Shown: positions 15,792-28,733, numbered from the stretch's first letter. The stretch: 37,869 bases of DNA from an uncultured Photobacterium sp. (GCA_947039005.1 CAMQXY010000020.1:1-37869); one strand, 5' to 3'. Notes: generated by a model not told the origin, from the letters alone. Translations and numbers: made by a program.

Positions 15792-17385
15792 CTTTTGGAA
15801 ATGAGGGTGGGGATTTAAAAATATAGTTACTTAATTGTTGTTGGAGTGCTTTTTTATTTTCTATTTTATTTTTTTTATTTTTATACAGAATTCGATCTGC
15901 ACGTACTAATGCATCGTGTAAGGTTTCATCTTTTTCAATAACAGTACAACCAGTAGAAATTGCTACTTTGATATGATAATGACAAAAATACCCACTAAAA
16001 ATAGCTAATTCTAATCGATCTGCCATTAATAAAGCCTGTTCTAAATCGGCATTAGGTAAAATAATACCAAATTCATCGCCACCGAGTCGAATACACACAT
16101 CACTGTCTCGCGTCATATCACTAATGGTTGATGAGATATGTTTTAATGCTAAATCACCAATATCATGCCCATAAGTATCATTAATGGTTTTAAAATCATT
16201 GGCGTCAAAAACAATTATTGAAACTTGATTCTTTAGCTGTCTATTATCTTTAAGTATTTTTAGCACAATGGTATCAAGTACCCGACGATTAAATAAGCCA
16301 GTTAATAGATCGGTATAAGCCTCTAATTGATAACGCTGTTTTTGAACTTTATGTTTTTTTAATGTGGCGTTCATATAATTAAGCGCAATTAAAATAAGTA
16401 AGCCAAAAGTTAGCACTTGGAGAGCAAAAGTAATAAAAAATGTCGATGAAATATTGGCGTAGATGAGGGTGTTATTGTTTAAACGAGTGTATACCTGTAT
16501 CGATGGCAGTAGCGTATTGTTATATCCCGTATAAATATTAATTTTCTTTTTATTATTAACATCATACAGATATAAATTTAGTGAGGATTTTAATTTCTTC
16601 GGTAAGGTAATTGATAAAAATAATGACTTAACTGGAATATCAACTCCAATATCGCCGACGATCTTATGTTTATTATATACCGGTGATTTAATCGTAATTA
16701 CCATTTCATTAGAGAAAAAATCAAGATAAGGCTGAGTATAATAAAATCCTTTATATAATGACTCCTTAGGTTGATAGTCAGAACGTTGAGCTTGATATTT
16801 GGGGGTTGAAAAGAATTCTTTCGTGGCGTTAAAATCTTTAGCACTTGATTTTGAAGATAAATATAAATACTTCATTACATGGGAAATATAATAATAGTTA
16901 TAAATAATAGAATGACGTTGTTGTTCTGCCCATAAGTCATCGAGTATGGCAAAAATATGAGTATCTTCTTGGATCAATTGATTTGGAAATCCTGGCCCAA
17001 TAAGGCTCCCATTAAGGAGGTTGTCAGAATAGATATTACGATTGAAACCAAACTCTTTTAATTCAGGGTAATAATGAATTGTTACCAGAGAATGTAACTG
17101 TTTGTTTTCCAGTCTATTGATTGATTTTGTTATCGTTTTTGCATAGCGTTGATTACGATACGCTAATATATCCATTGCTTTTTTTATTTGATTTAAGTTT
17201 TCTTGAACGTATAGCTGTGTTTCATGAATATCATTTTTAATACTAATACTTACTAGAACGATAAGTATTAGTAAATTACATAAAAGAATGACCGTTTTTT
17301 TAAAGATGCCATTTTCACAATAGAAATGGTTAAATTGCCATTTAGAGGTGTCTTTTTTAAAAATATGTTGTTTAGGCTTAGACAT
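15784..17385 (-). CDS. Membrane diguanylate cyclase (Cache-like sensor + GGDEF)
   Basis: This predicted enzyme makes c-di-GMP from two GTP. The 533-aa product has TM1 (about 31-50), a large periplasmic sensor (about 51-312) with Cache-like features (YYTQPYLDFFSNEMVITIKSP near 215-235, then KIVGDIGVDIP near 241-251), TM2 (about 315-336) and a GGDEF domain (about 350-515). The active-site loop is intact (GGDEF, 435-439), and an inhibitory I-site RDSD lies five residues before it (426-429), so the enzyme should be active and feedback-inhibited. Its ATG lies inside the 3' end of the upstream EAL gene (8-bp overlap), so the two are coupled. The ligand of the sensor is unknown. Confidence 0.9.
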   Translation of the reverse strand: MSKPKQHIFKKDTSKWQFNHFYCENGIFKKTVILLCNLLILIVLVSISIKNDIHETQLYVQENLNQIKKAMDILAYRNQRYAKTITKSINRLENKQLHSLVTIHYYPELKEFGFNRNIYSDNLLNGSLIGPGFPNQLIQEDTHIFAILDDLWAEQQRHSIIYNYYYISHVMKYLYLSSKSSAKDFNATKEFFSTPKYQAQRSDYQPKESLYKGFYYTQPYLDFFSNEMVITIKSPVYNKHKIVGDIGVDIPVKSLFLSITLPKKLKSSLNLYLYDVNNKKKINIYTGYNNTLLPSIQVYTRLNNNTLIYANISSTFFITFALQVLTFGLLILIALNYMNATLKKHKVQKQRYQLEAYTDLLTGLFNRRVLDTIVLKILKDNRQLKNQVSIIVFDANDFKTINDTYGHDIGDLALKHISSTISDMTRDSDVCIRLGGDEFGIILPNADLEQALLMADRLELAIFSGYFCHYHIKVAISTGCTVIEKDETLHDALVRADRILYKNKKNKIENKKALQQQLSNYIFKSPPSFPKDK

Positions 17386-18952
17386 TAAAGTGTTTATCGT
17401 TAGCTAACGAGTCAAATGGTATCGGTTTACTGTACAGAAAACCTTGGTGATAACGAATACCAATATCAAGTAAAATTTTAGCTTGCTGCTGTGTTTCAAC
17501 CCCTTCTGCAATAACTTCTACTTCTGCTTTTTCAGCAAATGCGACTAATGATTTAACAATTGTATTTGCAGATAAAGAGTCAATGTCATCAATGAAAACT
17601 TTGTCAATTTTAATGGTTGTCGCTTGTAGTTTTTGTAGAGCTAAAAAATCACAGTAACCATTACCAACATCATCCAACTTAATATGAATACCCATTGCAT
17701 TTAATTTTTGACAGTTTTGTTCTGCTTGCTCAATATTATCAATCGGTGAGCGTTCGGTTAGCTCAAAGGCAATGTTATGTGGTGCAATGTGATAGTGAGC
17801 AAGTGCAGAGCGTGTGATCTCAATTAACTCTGGATCTTGAAGAACACTGGCACTGATATTGATACTGAAGTAGTAAGGCAGCGTTTTACCATGTTGCATT
17901 TCTAATTTACGAATATCACGCGCAACAGTATTAATTAACTGAAAGGTAAGTGGCGTAATAACACCATTAGCTTCACATTGAGGAATAAACTCATCGGGTA
18001 GAATAACTTTACCTTTTTTAGTTTCCCAACGAATTAATACTTCATAGCCACAGGTTAAATGCTTTTCAGCATCAATAATTGGTTGATAGTAGGGGACTAA
18101 ATGGTTTTGTTTTATTGCATTGAGCATTAAGAATTTGATAATGCTAGTACTATGATAGCGACGATATAGCATGACTAAAACAATAAAAAATAAACCACTT
18201 AAAATAAGTAATAAGAAGGGTTTGATATGTGTTCGATAGTCAGCAATTACTTTTGGGGTAACGTAATATTTTATAAATATGTGATTATGAAGTGGCATTG
18301 ATAATATAGGTTTAACCAATTCATTGAGAGCGTGGTTTTGAGTGATCGGGCGTGAGAAAATTGTTTTTGAAGCCTGATCACTATCTCCGGTATATAATGA
18401 GGTGCCATTTTTTTCAATGACTTGTAGCCAACATTGATCACACGATTTAGATAATAATGAATTCGTTGGTTGTTTAGCTATATCAACGGTAATCGTTCCA
18501 CCAACGACTTTTTTACGATATTGGAGAATTGATTCACTATTATCGGCATTGGCGATAAGAGTAACTTCATGATTTAATTCGATTTTATTGGTTGTGGAGC
18601 TATATATTTGATCAAGGTTCTCATGATCACCACAGATTTTACCTGCGTTAGTGATTAAGGTGATACTTCTAATATGTGAAGAATAATAACTCACTCGCTC
18701 AAGTTCTGAAATATCTTCTTTATCACAGGTATAAGATAGGTGATATTGGAGGTTATCCAGTAAAGTTGAGGTAGATTTAATACTTTGTAAATAGTTTTCT
18801 GACCGTTGGTGCTCAAACGATTCAAGATTATATTTAAATAATTGACGACCAACGGTATGCGAAGTAAGTGCTAACGTCACTAAACCTATACTGATAAGTA
18901 ACGCCACTAATGCAATACTATATAATGAGATAGAAGGACGTTTGATAGTCAC
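17378..18952 (-). CDS. Membrane c-di-GMP phosphodiesterase (CSS-like periplasmic domain + EAL)
   Basis: This predicted enzyme hydrolyses c-di-GMP. The 524-aa product has TM1 (about 10-30), a periplasmic domain (about 31-243) with two cysteines in the CSS-domain positions (C76 and C107), TM2 (about 244-264) and an EAL domain (about 275-520). The EAL motif reads YEVLIRW (E304); metal and substrate residues ELTERS, KLDD, KIDKVF, AEGVE and HQGFLYSKP are present, so activity is likely. The loop usually DDFGTG reads DDVGNG. The CSS triplet is CGD here. In E. coli PdeC-type proteins the cysteine pair forms a disulfide that controls activity. It is first gene of a two-gene operon with the GGDEF cyclase. 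Confidence 0.9.
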   Translation of the reverse strand: MTIKRPSISLYSIALVALLISIGLVTLALTSHTVGRQLFKYNLESFEHQRSENYLQSIKSTSTLLDNLQYHLSYTCDKEDISELERVSYYSSHIRSITLITNAGKICGDHENLDQIYSSTTNKIELNHEVTLIANADNSESILQYRKKVVGGTITVDIAKQPTNSLLSKSCDQCWLQVIEKNGTSLYTGDSDQASKTIFSRPITQNHALNELVKPILSMPLHNHIFIKYYVTPKVIADYRTHIKPFLLLILSGLFFIVLVMLYRRYHSTSIIKFLMLNAIKQNHLVPYYQPIIDAEKHLTCGYEVLIRWETKKGKVILPDEFIPQCEANGVITPLTFQLINTVARDIRKLEMQHGKTLPYYFSINISASVLQDPELIEITRSALAHYHIAPHNIAFELTERSPIDNIEQAEQNCQKLNAMGIHIKLDDVGNGYCDFLALQKLQATTIKIDKVFIDDIDSLSANTIVKSLVAFAEKAEVEVIAEGVETQQQAKILLDIGIRYHQGFLYSKPIPFDSLANDKHFNV

Positions 18953-19311
18953 GATGCGATAACTCTACTTTTTTATTTGTGAATTTCCTCATTAGGATAG
19001 CAAAAATAAATTAGAGATGCTTCTGAAGAGTTATGAAAACAATCAAAAATAAAATTTGACGTATTTATTATTTTTTATATTAGTATTGGGTATTATTTTT
19101 TAAGAAAGTAGATATAAAATCAAAAGTATATACTATTTAGTAATAGTTATTATGCAGTGTTTTATAAATTTTAATTTTCTATGACTATTATTTGTATTAA
19201 TTATTTCTGACCAATATTGTAGTCGTGTTTGTGTTCAAAGAATAGAGTGAAAAAGAAGAGCATTATTTTATCGTCAACAAAGCGTCAATAAACCGTCACT
19301 GTAAGGTTAAT
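18953..19311. promoter_or_regulatory. Upstream region of the EAL-GGDEF operon, with Pho-box-like repeat
   Basis: This spacer is very AT-rich and has no ORF. At 19271-19299 three CGTCA units (19272, 19283, 19294) recur every 11 bp with AT-rich 4-bp linkers (caaa, taaa). PhoB boxes have this architecture: 7-bp CTGTCAT-like units spaced by 4 AT-rich bases. The units read CGTCA where the consensus has TGTCA. The array lies about 320 bp upstream of the EAL start and reads on the plus strand, opposite to the operon, which weakens the case. No clear sigma-70 promoter was found on minus. Confidence 0.35.
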
Positions 19312-19342
19312 AAAAAAGGACGCTAATTATTAACGTCCTTTT
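19312..19342 (-). terminator. Terminator of purB
   Basis: On minus, AAAAGGACG pairs with CGTCCTTTT around an 11-12-nt loop and is followed by further T. It begins about 20 bp after the purB stop. The stem is flanked by A and T runs on both sides, so it may work in both directions. Confidence 0.87.
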
Positions 19343-19362
19343 GTTATTAAATTTGATGCAAA

Positions 19363-20766
<1,404 letters not shown>

Positions 20767-20772
20767 TTAATA

Positions 20773-20795
20773 TTCAGCCTGAAAATCAGGCTGAA
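20773..20795 (-). terminator. Hairpin between hflD and purB
   Basis: TTCAGCCTG and CAGGCTGAA form a perfect 9-bp stem with a 5-nt loop. On minus it is followed by an AT-rich but broken U stretch. It could be a partial terminator or processing stem that separates purB output from mnmA-hflD. Confidence 0.6.
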
Positions 20796-20817
20796 TTGAA
20801 GTTAGCAGTGCGTGAAC

Positions 20818-21441
20818 TTAATTTCGAGCCAGCAAGATTTTTGCTTGCTCTAGCATTTGCTTACGACCAAATAATAAATGACGGCGTTTACCACCGACTT
20901 GACTCCAAAGGACAGCACTACGAACAGCGGCAAGTAATAGTGCGCGAACTCGGTGTTGAACATGAGGTAATTGTAATTGTGCTGGCGTGCCAGATACTTG
21001 AATCCGTGGCCCTAATGGGCTAATGATATCTAAGTAAATACTGGCAATATTACTTAACATTTGTTCATCAAGTAATTCAAAATGGACGGTTTGACGTTTT
21101 AGTGTATCAACCCGATCGCCAAGTTGTGCCATGCTATCGCGGCGCGCTGATAATTTACGTTCAAGTGCCATAACACCCACAAGATAGCGAGTTATTTCAC
21201 TGCCTGATGATGAACCGTCAATATCGCGTACCATGGATTCTAAACCGACACGTAAATCGGCTTCATTACCGTATACACCTACCGTATTGGTTGGATCGGT
21301 TGCCATGATACTGTTGAGCATCGTCGTTAATGCCGCTGAATCGCAATTGCCATTACGAGCAACGTCTTGAACTAATTTGACTGCTTGGCACATGCCAGCA
21401 AACGCAATCGTTCGATCATAAATAGAGTAAGCCACGCGCAA
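20818..21441 (-). CDS. hflD: High frequency lysogenization protein HflD homolog
   Basis: HflD is a peripheral inner-membrane protein. In E. coli it binds lambda CII and lowers lysogeny, and its cellular role is otherwise unclear. The 207-aa product (E. coli 213) is mostly helical with no TM segment. Family features include [24 protein letters not shown] at the N-terminus, GLESMVRDI near 69 and a basic end ([14 protein letters not shown]). It starts 8 bp after the mnmA stop, in the conserved mnmA-hflD-purB order, which supports the call as much as the sequence does. Confidence 0.93.
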   Translation of the reverse strand: MRVAYSIYDRTIAFAGMCQAVKLVQDVARNGNCDSAALTTMLNSIMATDPTNTVGVYGNEADLRVGLESMVRDIDGSSSGSEITRYLVGVMALERKLSARRDSMAQLGDRVDTLKRQTVHFELLDEQMLSNIASIYLDIISPLGPRIQVSGTPAQLQLPHVQHRVRALLLAAVRSAVLWSQVGGKRRHLLFGRKQMLEQAKILLARN

Positions 21442-21449
21442 AAACTCCT

Positions 21450-22881
<1,432 letters not shown>

Positions 22882-22907
22882 GCGCTCTGATGTTAAACAT
22901 AGAGCGC
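22882..22907 (-). terminator. Hairpin after rluE
   Basis: GCGCTCT (22882-22888) pairs with AGAGCGC (22901-22907), and ATGT/ACAT extends the stem inward around a 3-nt loop with one unpaired base. It lies 20 bp after the rluE stop on minus but lacks a U tract, so it may be a 3' stabilising stem or a Rho-linked terminator. Confidence 0.5.
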
Positions 22908-22926
22908 TCATCGTATGAATACTAAA

Positions 22927-23577
22927 TTAAGCTTGTGTTGGTGATGGAAGGGTTATTTCTTTCCATTCGCCCGGCGCTAAATCGGCAACCGTCCATTGTG
23001 CCATTTGATAACGAATTAAACGCAATGTTGGAAAACCAATATGGGCAGTCATACGACGTACTTGGCGATTACGACCTTCACGTAAGGTAATAGCGATCCA
23101 TGTTGTTGGAATGTTTTTACGCTCACGAATCGGCGGTGTGCGATCCCACATTTGTGGTGATTCGATTACTTCAACCCCAGCAGGTAATGTTGGACCATCC
23201 TTTAATGTCACCCCATCACGTAATTGCTGTAAGTGTTCTTCTGTTGGCGCACCTTCAACTTGTACCCAATAGACTTTAGCTTGCTTTGATTGAGGCTGTG
23301 TTAATCGAGCCTGCAAAATACCATCGTTGGTTAGTACCAGTAATCCTTCACTGTCTTTATCTAATCGACCAGCAGGGTAGACATCTTTTACTGGAATAAA
23401 ATCAGCTAAGGTACTGTCGCCAGGTTCGCCTGAAAACTGGGTTAAAGTGTTATAAGGTTTGTTAAATAAAATAACTTTCTGTGGTCCACGAGGACGCTTC
23501 GGTTTATTTATTTTTCTTGATGCTCTACGCTCATTATTGGCACGAAGAGGTTGACGATCTGTGGTGTTTGGCTTCAT
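22927..23577 (-). CDS. rluE: 23S rRNA pseudouridine(2457) synthase RluE
   Basis: RluE isomerises U2457 in 23S rRNA. The 216-aa product has a basic N-terminal tail ([18 protein letters not shown], 17-34), then the RsuA-family catalytic core: [11 protein letters not shown], the catalytic motif [11 protein letters not shown] (70-80, D73) and the [11 protein letters not shown] motif near 167-177. There is no S4 domain, which fits RluE rather than RluB or RluF. It is divergent from icd, as in E. coli, which supports the specific name. Confidence 0.93.
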   Translation of the reverse strand: MKPNTTDRQPLRANNERRASRKINKPKRPRGPQKVILFNKPYNTLTQFSGEPGDSTLADFIPVKDVYPAGRLDKDSEGLLVLTNDGILQARLTQPQSKQAKVYWVQVEGAPTEEHLQQLRDGVTLKDGPTLPAGVEVIESPQMWDRTPPIRERKNIPTTWIAITLREGRNRQVRRMTAHIGFPTLRLIRYQMAQWTVADLAPGEWKEITLPSPTQA

Positions 23578-23618
23578 AAATACGCGTTGTTGTAAGAGTT
23601 GAGGATATAGACAACCTT

Positions 23619-23671
23619 ATTATACGTGAAAAATTACACAATTGACGTATTGATAAAATTTAAAGTATGAT
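23619..23671. promoter_or_regulatory. Divergent promoters of rluE and icd
   Basis: For icd, TTGACG (23642-23647), an 18-bp spacer and TATGAT (23666-23671) match five of six bases in both boxes. The start would be near 23678, about 43 nt before the icd ATG. For rluE on minus, TATAAT (complement of 23619-23624) is a perfect -10 without a good -35. The two overlap closely, so their use may compete. Confidence 0.6.
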
Positions 23672-23720
23672 TTGCTCGGTTCTTACAAAATGATAACAAA
23701 TGGATGCCAGGAGATTTAAA

Positions 23721-24974
23721 ATGGATAGTAAAGTAATTGTACCAACAGCTGGTCAGAAAATCATAGTTGACGCTGAAGGTAAATTGATTGTTCCTAATAC
23801 CCCGATTATTCCGTACATCGAAGGTGACGGTATCGGGATCGATGTAAGTCCAGCAATGATTAAAGTTGTTGATGCCGCTGTTAAGAAAGCCTATGCCGGT
23901 GATCGAAAGATTGAGTGGATGGAAATCTACACAGGTGAGAAATCAACCCAAGTATACGGCGATGACGCATGGCTTCCACAAGAAACTCTTGATTTTATTC
24001 GCGAATATAAAGTAGCTATTAAAGGTCCATTAACAACCCCAGTTGGTGGCGGTATTCGTTCTCTTAACGTTGCATTGCGTCAAGAGCTTGATCTGTATAT
24101 TTGTGTTCGCCCAGTACGTTATTTTGATGGTGTGCCAAGCCCAGTTAAACGCCCAGAGTTAACTGACATGGTTATCTACCGTGAAAATTCAGAAGATATT
24201 TATGCTGGCGTTGAATTCCAAGCTGGAACGGCAGAAGCAGATAAAGTGATCCAGTTCCTACAACAAGAGATGGGCGCAACTAAAATTCGTTTCCCACAAC
24301 AATGTGGTATTGGTATTAAGCCCGTATCAGAAGCCGGTACTAAACGCTTAGTCCGTGCTGCAATTCAGTACACCATTGATAATGATCGTGATTCGTTAAC
24401 TTTAGTTCATAAAGGTAACATCATGAAGTTTACTGAAGGTGCATTTAAAGATTGGGGTTACGATGTTGCGTTACAAGAATTCGGTGCAGAATTACTTGAT
24501 GGCGGCCCTTGGATGACACTAAAAAATCCAAAGACGGGTAAAGAGATTGTAATTAAAGATTGTATCGCCGATGCTTTTTTACAGCAGATTTTACTGCGTC
24601 CAGAAGAATATGATGTTATTGCAACCATGAACTTAAATGGTGATTACATCTCTGATGCGTTGGCGGCACAAGTCGGCGGTATTGGTATTGCACCAGGAGC
24701 AAATATTGGAGATGGTGTGGCATTGTTTGAAGCTACCCACGGAACAGCTCCTAAGTATGCAGGCCAAGATAAAGTAAACCCTGGTTCATTGATCCTTTCT
24801 GCTGAAATGATGCTACGTCATATGGGTTGGACAGAAGCAGCCGATTTGATCATTAGTTCAATGGAAGCGGCGATTAGCAATAAGACTGTGACGTATGATT
24901 TTGAGCGCTTAATGGACGGCGCTAACCTACGTAAATGTTCTGAATTTGCTGATGATATGATTGAGCAAATGTAA
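23721..24974 (+). CDS. icd: NADP-dependent isocitrate dehydrogenase
   Basis: Icd oxidises and decarboxylates isocitrate to 2-oxoglutarate in the TCA cycle and makes NADPH. The 417-aa product (E. coli 416) is very close to the E. coli enzyme. The substrate loop [12 protein letters not shown] (109-120) carries S114, equal to the AceK phosphorylation site S113, so control by AceK is possible. The N-terminal [10 protein letters not shown] and C-terminal [19 protein letters not shown] are intact. I chose ATG 23721 with Shine-Dalgarno AGGAG (23709-23713); an in-frame ATG at 23700 overlaps it and would add seven residues not seen in the family. Confidence 0.98.
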   Translation: MDSKVIVPTAGQKIIVDAEGKLIVPNTPIIPYIEGDGIGIDVSPAMIKVVDAAVKKAYAGDRKIEWMEIYTGEKSTQVYGDDAWLPQETLDFIREYKVAIKGPLTTPVGGGIRSLNVALRQELDLYICVRPVRYFDGVPSPVKRPELTDMVIYRENSEDIYAGVEFQAGTAEADKVIQFLQQEMGATKIRFPQQCGIGIKPVSEAGTKRLVRAAIQYTIDNDRDSLTLVHKGNIMKFTEGAFKDWGYDVALQEFGAELLDGGPWMTLKNPKTGKEIVIKDCIADAFLQQILLRPEEYDVIATMNLNGDYISDALAAQVGGIGIAPGANIGDGVALFEATHGTAPKYAGQDKVNPGSLILSAEMMLRHMGWTEAADLIISSMEAAISNKTVTYDFERLMDGANLRKCSEFADDMIEQM

Positions 24975-24998
24975 TCATTTAAAGTATTAAAAAATTAT

Positions 24999-25026
24999 AA
25001 GGCTCAGCATTTGCTGGGCCTTTTTT
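24999..25026 (+). terminator. Terminator of icd
   Basis: AAGGCTCAGC pairs with GCTGGGCCTT over 10 bp (one G-U) around ATTT, followed by a T run. It begins 24 bp after the icd stop. Confidence 0.92.
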
Positions 25027-25465
25027 GTATCGGTATCAATAGTATGGTCATTAAATACCGTGTGGTATTAGATAAATAGGGTATAGATGTCGGTAAAGTA
25101 ATCAAATATATCATCCACTCGTGCGCTAACTCTCAAACAGAGTATAAGAGAAGTCAGCTGGTATAGGCAGTCACCTAAAATTGGCATAGGATAGAAATGA
25201 CACTGAGTTAATGTGTTTTTTTTGTTAAATTCTTTGTTGTTTAAGCGTTGGTTTGGATGTTGTTTTTAAAAGAGTAATAGAGAGCGTGTTTTATGCGTAT
25301 TCTATTCACTTTTTTAATGTGCGAAAAAGAAGTGGTTTTAGGTTGTAGTTGAATTTTTCAGCATAAAATCATATACAGAGTATTAATAACAACAGATGAC
25401 TTTTGAAGTCGATGTGTAATTGGTATATTGTATCAGTTATTAAAAATTTGGTTTCGAGTTAACAA
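25027..25465. other. Intergenic region between icd and cspD
   Basis: About 440 bp lie between the two convergent terminators. The only structure is a small AATACC/GGTATT hairpin (25054-25069). A 19-codon ORF near 25294 has no Shine-Dalgarno and looks fortuitous. No promoter or RNA is evident. Confidence 0.6.
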
Positions 25466-25490
25466 ATAAAAGGCGGGATAATCCCACCTC
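25466..25490 (-). terminator. Terminator of cspD
   Basis: On minus, AGGTGGGA pairs with TCCCGCCT around TTA and is followed by TTTATTTG. It lies about 27 bp after the cspD stop. Confidence 0.82.
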
Positions 25491-25517
25491 TTAATGTGCA
25501 ATTAATACTGAATCCGC

Positions 25518-25739
25518 TTATTTAGCTTCATTGCTGAGAGCGGGAACAATAGCACTTGCATGGTAACCTTTAGGACCAGTTTGAACCTCGTAGTTCACTT
25601 GTTGACCTGCCTTAAGTGTTCGGTAACCATCCATCTGAATCGTTGAATAGTGAGCGAAGATATCGTCTTCACCTTCTTCGGGGCAGATGAAGCCAAATCC
25701 TTTGGCGTTATTGAACCATTTCACTGTACCTGTTGCCAT
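25518..25739 (-). CDS. cspD: Cold-shock-like protein CspD
   Basis: CspD is a single-stranded DNA/RNA-binding OB-fold protein. In E. coli it is made in stationary phase and inhibits replication. The 73-aa product (E. coli 74) has RNP1 KGFGFI and RNP2 DIFAHY, and the CspD-typical FNNAKGFGFICPEEGEDD and HYSTIQMDGYRTLKAGQ, which distinguish it from CspA. Start is ATG 25739 with Shine-Dalgarno AAAGGAT; upstream in-frame codons would add a tail not found in the family. It is divergent from clpS, the E. coli order. Confidence 0.95.
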   Translation of the reverse strand: MATGTVKWFNNAKGFGFICPEEGEDDIFAHYSTIQMDGYRTLKAGQQVNYEVQTGPKGYHASAIVPALSNEAK

Positions 25740-25959
25740 GCTATACATCCTTTTTGCATTCAAGTTCCATTTGACATTAGTTGATCATTTAGTAACGATT
25801 GATTGCATACTAATGCGATTTTGATGCAGATTATATCTACTATAATTTACAATGTAGTAAAATAAACTAGTCAGTCAAGTATTGTTTGTAACATTTTGAT
25901 AAAATCTTTTATTAACTTGGCTATAGCCAGCTCACGAATTAATGAACTAAGATAAAACT

Positions 25960-26280
25960 ATGAGTAAGTTATACGAATGGATGAATCCTGAATCTGATGT
26001 ATTAGATAAGGAAGAAATCCAAGTTAAGCCGCCATCGATGTATAAAGTAGTGTTAAATAATGACGATTATACGCCGATGGATTTTGTGATTGATGTGTTA
26101 CAAACATTTTTTTCCATGGATCTGGAGAAAGCTTCTCAGTTAATGCTCGCGGTACATTATGAAGGTAAAGCCATTTGTGGCACCTTTACTGCCGAAGTAG
26201 CAGAAACAAAAGTTGCGCAAGTAATGATGTACGCACGGGAAAATGAACACCCGTTGTTGTGTACGATGGAAAAAGCATAA
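25960..26280 (+). CDS. clpS: ATP-dependent Clp protease adaptor ClpS
   Basis: ClpS recognises N-degrons (Leu, Phe, Trp, Tyr) and delivers them to ClpA for ClpP degradation. The 106-aa product equals the E. coli length and numbering: N34, D35 and D36 in [10 protein letters not shown] and H66 in AVHYEGKA line the N-degron pocket. The variable N-terminal tail (1-24) is acidic. The Shine-Dalgarno is weak. A 12-bp palindrome TGGCTATAGCCA (25918-25929) lies 30 bp upstream. It is cotranscribed with clpA, 47 bp downstream. Confidence 0.97.
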   Translation: MSKLYEWMNPESDVLDKEEIQVKPPSMYKVVLNNDDYTPMDFVIDVLQTFFSMDLEKASQLMLAVHYEGKAICGTFTAEVAETKVAQVMMYARENEHPLLCTMEKA

Positions 26281-26327
26281 TCTTTTTCCGGCACGCCATA
26301 TTGAGTGGTTTTTAGGGGAGGTGCCTT

Positions 26328-28598
26328 ATGCTAAATAAAGAACTTGAAGCAAGCCTGAACGGTGCATTTGCACGTGCAAGGGAAAAGCGTCATGAGTTCA
26401 TGACGGTAGAACATTTATTGATGGCATTGTTAGATAATGTAGCCACACAAGAGGCATTATTAGCGTGTCGCGCTGATCTTGATCTGTTGCGTAAAGAGCT
26501 AGATTCTTTTATTGAACAAACAACACCCTTAATTCCAGTGGATGACGAGAGCCGTGAAACCCAGCCAACATTGAGTTTTCAGCGGGTGTTGCAACGTGCA
26601 GTGTTCCATGTGCAGTCTTCTGGTCGTAGTGAAGTGACAGGCGCTAACGTATTGGTTGCAATTTTTAGCGAGCAAGAATCACATGCCGCATACTTGCTAA
26701 AGAAAAGTGATATTAGTCGTCTTGATGTGGTGAATTTTATTTCTCATGGCACTGTTAAAGGCAGTGACAATGACGATGTAAATCCTTCAGAGATTGGTAA
26801 TACCGAAGAACAACGTACCGAGCAAGGTAGTTCTGAAGATAAACTTGAGAATTTTGCAACTAACCTTAATCAATTAGCAAAGGCTGGTGGAATTGATCCC
26901 CTAATTGGTCGAGATAAAGAACTTGAGCGTACGGTACAAGTGCTTTGTCGTCGTCGAAAAAATAATCCGTTATTAGTAGGTGAAGCTGGTGTGGGTAAAA
27001 CCGCGATAGCAGAAGGTCTTGCGTGGCGTATTGTTGAAGGGCAAGTGCCTGAAATTATTCAAGACTGTGTGATTTATTCTTTGGATATCGGTTCATTATT
27101 GGCGGGTACTAAGTATCGTGGTGATTTTGAGAAGCGTTTTAAAGGTATTTTGAAGCAGCTTGAAAAAGAAGAACATGCGATTCTATTCATTGATGAAATT
27201 CATACCATTATCGGTGCGGGTGCAGCATCGGGTGGGCAGGTCGATGCGGCTAACTTACTTAAACCATTATTGAGTAGTGGTAAGCTCCGTTGCATGGGTT
27301 CAACAACCTATCAAGAATACAGCAATATTTTTGAGAAAGAGCGGGCGTTGTCTCGTCGTTTCCAAAAAATTGATGTAGTTGAACCGTCACTTGATGACAC
27401 CACCAAAATTTTGATGGGTCTGAAATCAAAATACGAAGCTCACCATGAAGTACGTTTTACTAATAAAGCGATTCGTGCTGCGGTTGAGTTATCAGCAAAA
27501 TACATTAACGAGCGTCATCTGCCTGATAAAGCGATTGATGTTATTGATGAAGCCGGTGCACGTTGTCGCTTAGCACCTGCAAGCCGTCGTAAAAAAACGG
27601 TTAATGTCGGTGATATTGAAGCCATGATTGCTAAAATGGCGCGTATTCCAGAAAAATCAATTTCAAGCAGTGATCGTGATGTACTACAAAGTCTGGATAG
27701 TCGATTGAAAATGCTCGTTTTCGGTCAAGACAGTGCGATTGATGTATTAACAGAAGCGATTAAGTTAAGTCGTGCAGGATTGAGTGCTGATAACAAACCA
27801 GTAGGTTCGTTCTTATTTGCAGGTCCAACCGGTGTTGGTAAAACGGAAGTGACGGTACAGTTAGCGCGTACGATGGGGATTGAGCTACTGCGTTTTGATA
27901 TGTCAGAGTACATGGAACGTCATACCGTCAGTCGTTTAATCGGTGCTCCTCCTGGCTATGTGGGTTATGACCAAGGTGGATTATTAACTGACGCAGTGAT
28001 TAAGAATCCTCACTCAGTGGTATTGCTTGATGAAATTGAAAAAGCACACCCTGATGTATTTAACTTACTGTTACAAATAATGGATAACGGTACTCTTACT
28101 GATAATAATGGTCGTAAGGCTGATTTCCGTAATGTTATTTTTGTGATGACCACTAATGCGGGTGTCACGGAAACCGTTCGTAAATCGATTGGTCTGATTC
28201 AACAAGATCATAGTCATGATGCGATGGCGGAGATCAAACGCGTATTTACGCCAGAATTCCGTAACCGTCTTGATAATATCATTTGGTTTAACCATCTTGA
28301 AAAAGACATTATTGGACAAGTGGTCGATAAGTTTATTGTTGAGCTACAAGCACAGTTAGATGCCCGTGGCGTATCAATGGAAGTGTCTGAGCGTGCGCGT
28401 GAGTGGATGTCAGATAAAGGCTACGATAAGTCGATGGGAGCACGTCCAATGGCACGTGTTATTCAAGAGAACCTTAAAAAGCCGCTTGCCAATGAACTGT
28501 TGTTTGGTTCATTAATTAATGGTGGCTCAGTACGGGTCGATTATATTAATGGCGCTTTGGATTTTCAATTCAGCAGTGAGATGGAACCTGCTCACTAA
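26328..28598 (+). CDS. clpA: ATP-dependent Clp protease ATPase ClpA
   Basis: ClpA is the hexameric unfoldase that feeds substrates to ClpP. The 756-aa product (E. coli 758) has a Clp-N domain (about 1-145), a linker, AAA-1 with Walker A GEAGVGKT (218-225) and Walker B FIDEIH, and AAA-2 with Walker A GPTGVGKT (499-506) and Walker B LLDEIE. The ClpP-docking loop SIGL is at about 619-622. A strong Shine-Dalgarno GGGGAGG lies 7 nt before the ATG. Together with clpS it forms the N-degron delivery machine, and the Aat and Bpt transferases that make N-degrons are encoded just downstream. Confidence 0.98.
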   Translation: MLNKELEASLNGAFARAREKRHEFMTVEHLLMALLDNVATQEALLACRADLDLLRKELDSFIEQTTPLIPVDDESRETQPTLSFQRVLQRAVFHVQSSGRSEVTGANVLVAIFSEQESHAAYLLKKSDISRLDVVNFISHGTVKGSDNDDVNPSEIGNTEEQRTEQGSSEDKLENFATNLNQLAKAGGIDPLIGRDKELERTVQVLCRRRKNNPLLVGEAGVGKTAIAEGLAWRIVEGQVPEIIQDCVIYSLDIGSLLAGTKYRGDFEKRFKGILKQLEKEEHAILFIDEIHTIIGAGAASGGQVDAANLLKPLLSSGKLRCMGSTTYQEYSNIFEKERALSRRFQKIDVVEPSLDDTTKILMGLKSKYEAHHEVRFTNKAIRAAVELSAKYINERHLPDKAIDVIDEAGARCRLAPASRRKKTVNVGDIEAMIAKMARIPEKSISSSDRDVLQSLDSRLKMLVFGQDSAIDVLTEAIKLSRAGLSADNKPVGSFLFAGPTGVGKTEVTVQLARTMGIELLRFDMSEYMERHTVSRLIGAPPGYVGYDQGGLLTDAVIKNPHSVVLLDEIEKAHPDVFNLLLQIMDNGTLTDNNGRKADFRNVIFVMTTNAGVTETVRKSIGLIQQDHSHDAMAEIKRVFTPEFRNRLDNIIWFNHLEKDIIGQVVDKFIVELQAQLDARGVSMEVSERAREWMSDKGYDKSMGARPMARVIQENLKKPLANELLFGSLINGGSVRVDYINGALDFQFSSEMEPAH

Positions 28599-28628
28599 CG
28601 TTATCGTATTTTCTGTATCGCTATAAAC

Positions 28629-28669
28629 AAAAACGCCGTAGATAGTACCAACTATCTGCGGCGTTTTTA
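28629..28669. terminator. Bidirectional terminator of clpA
   Basis: A near-perfect stem of about 18 bp (AAAACGCCGTAGATAGT with ACTATCTGCGGCGTTTTT, one mismatched position) has a 4-nt loop. A and T runs flank it on both sides, so it can stop transcription from clpA and from the infA side. Confidence 0.93.
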
Positions 28670-28700
28670 TATTATGACTACTTGTGATCATCATTCGCTA

Positions 28701-28733
28701 AAATAAAACCCAGCAAAAGGCTGGGTTTTATTT
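28701..28733 (-). terminator. Terminator of infA
   Basis: AAATAAAACCCAGC and GCTGGGTTTTATTT are fully complementary around an AAAAG loop. On minus it lies 25 bp after the infA stop, and its own T-rich arm supplies the U tract. The two strong terminators stand back to back between clpA and infA, and no tRNA lies here (E. coli has serW in this gap). Confidence 0.9.
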
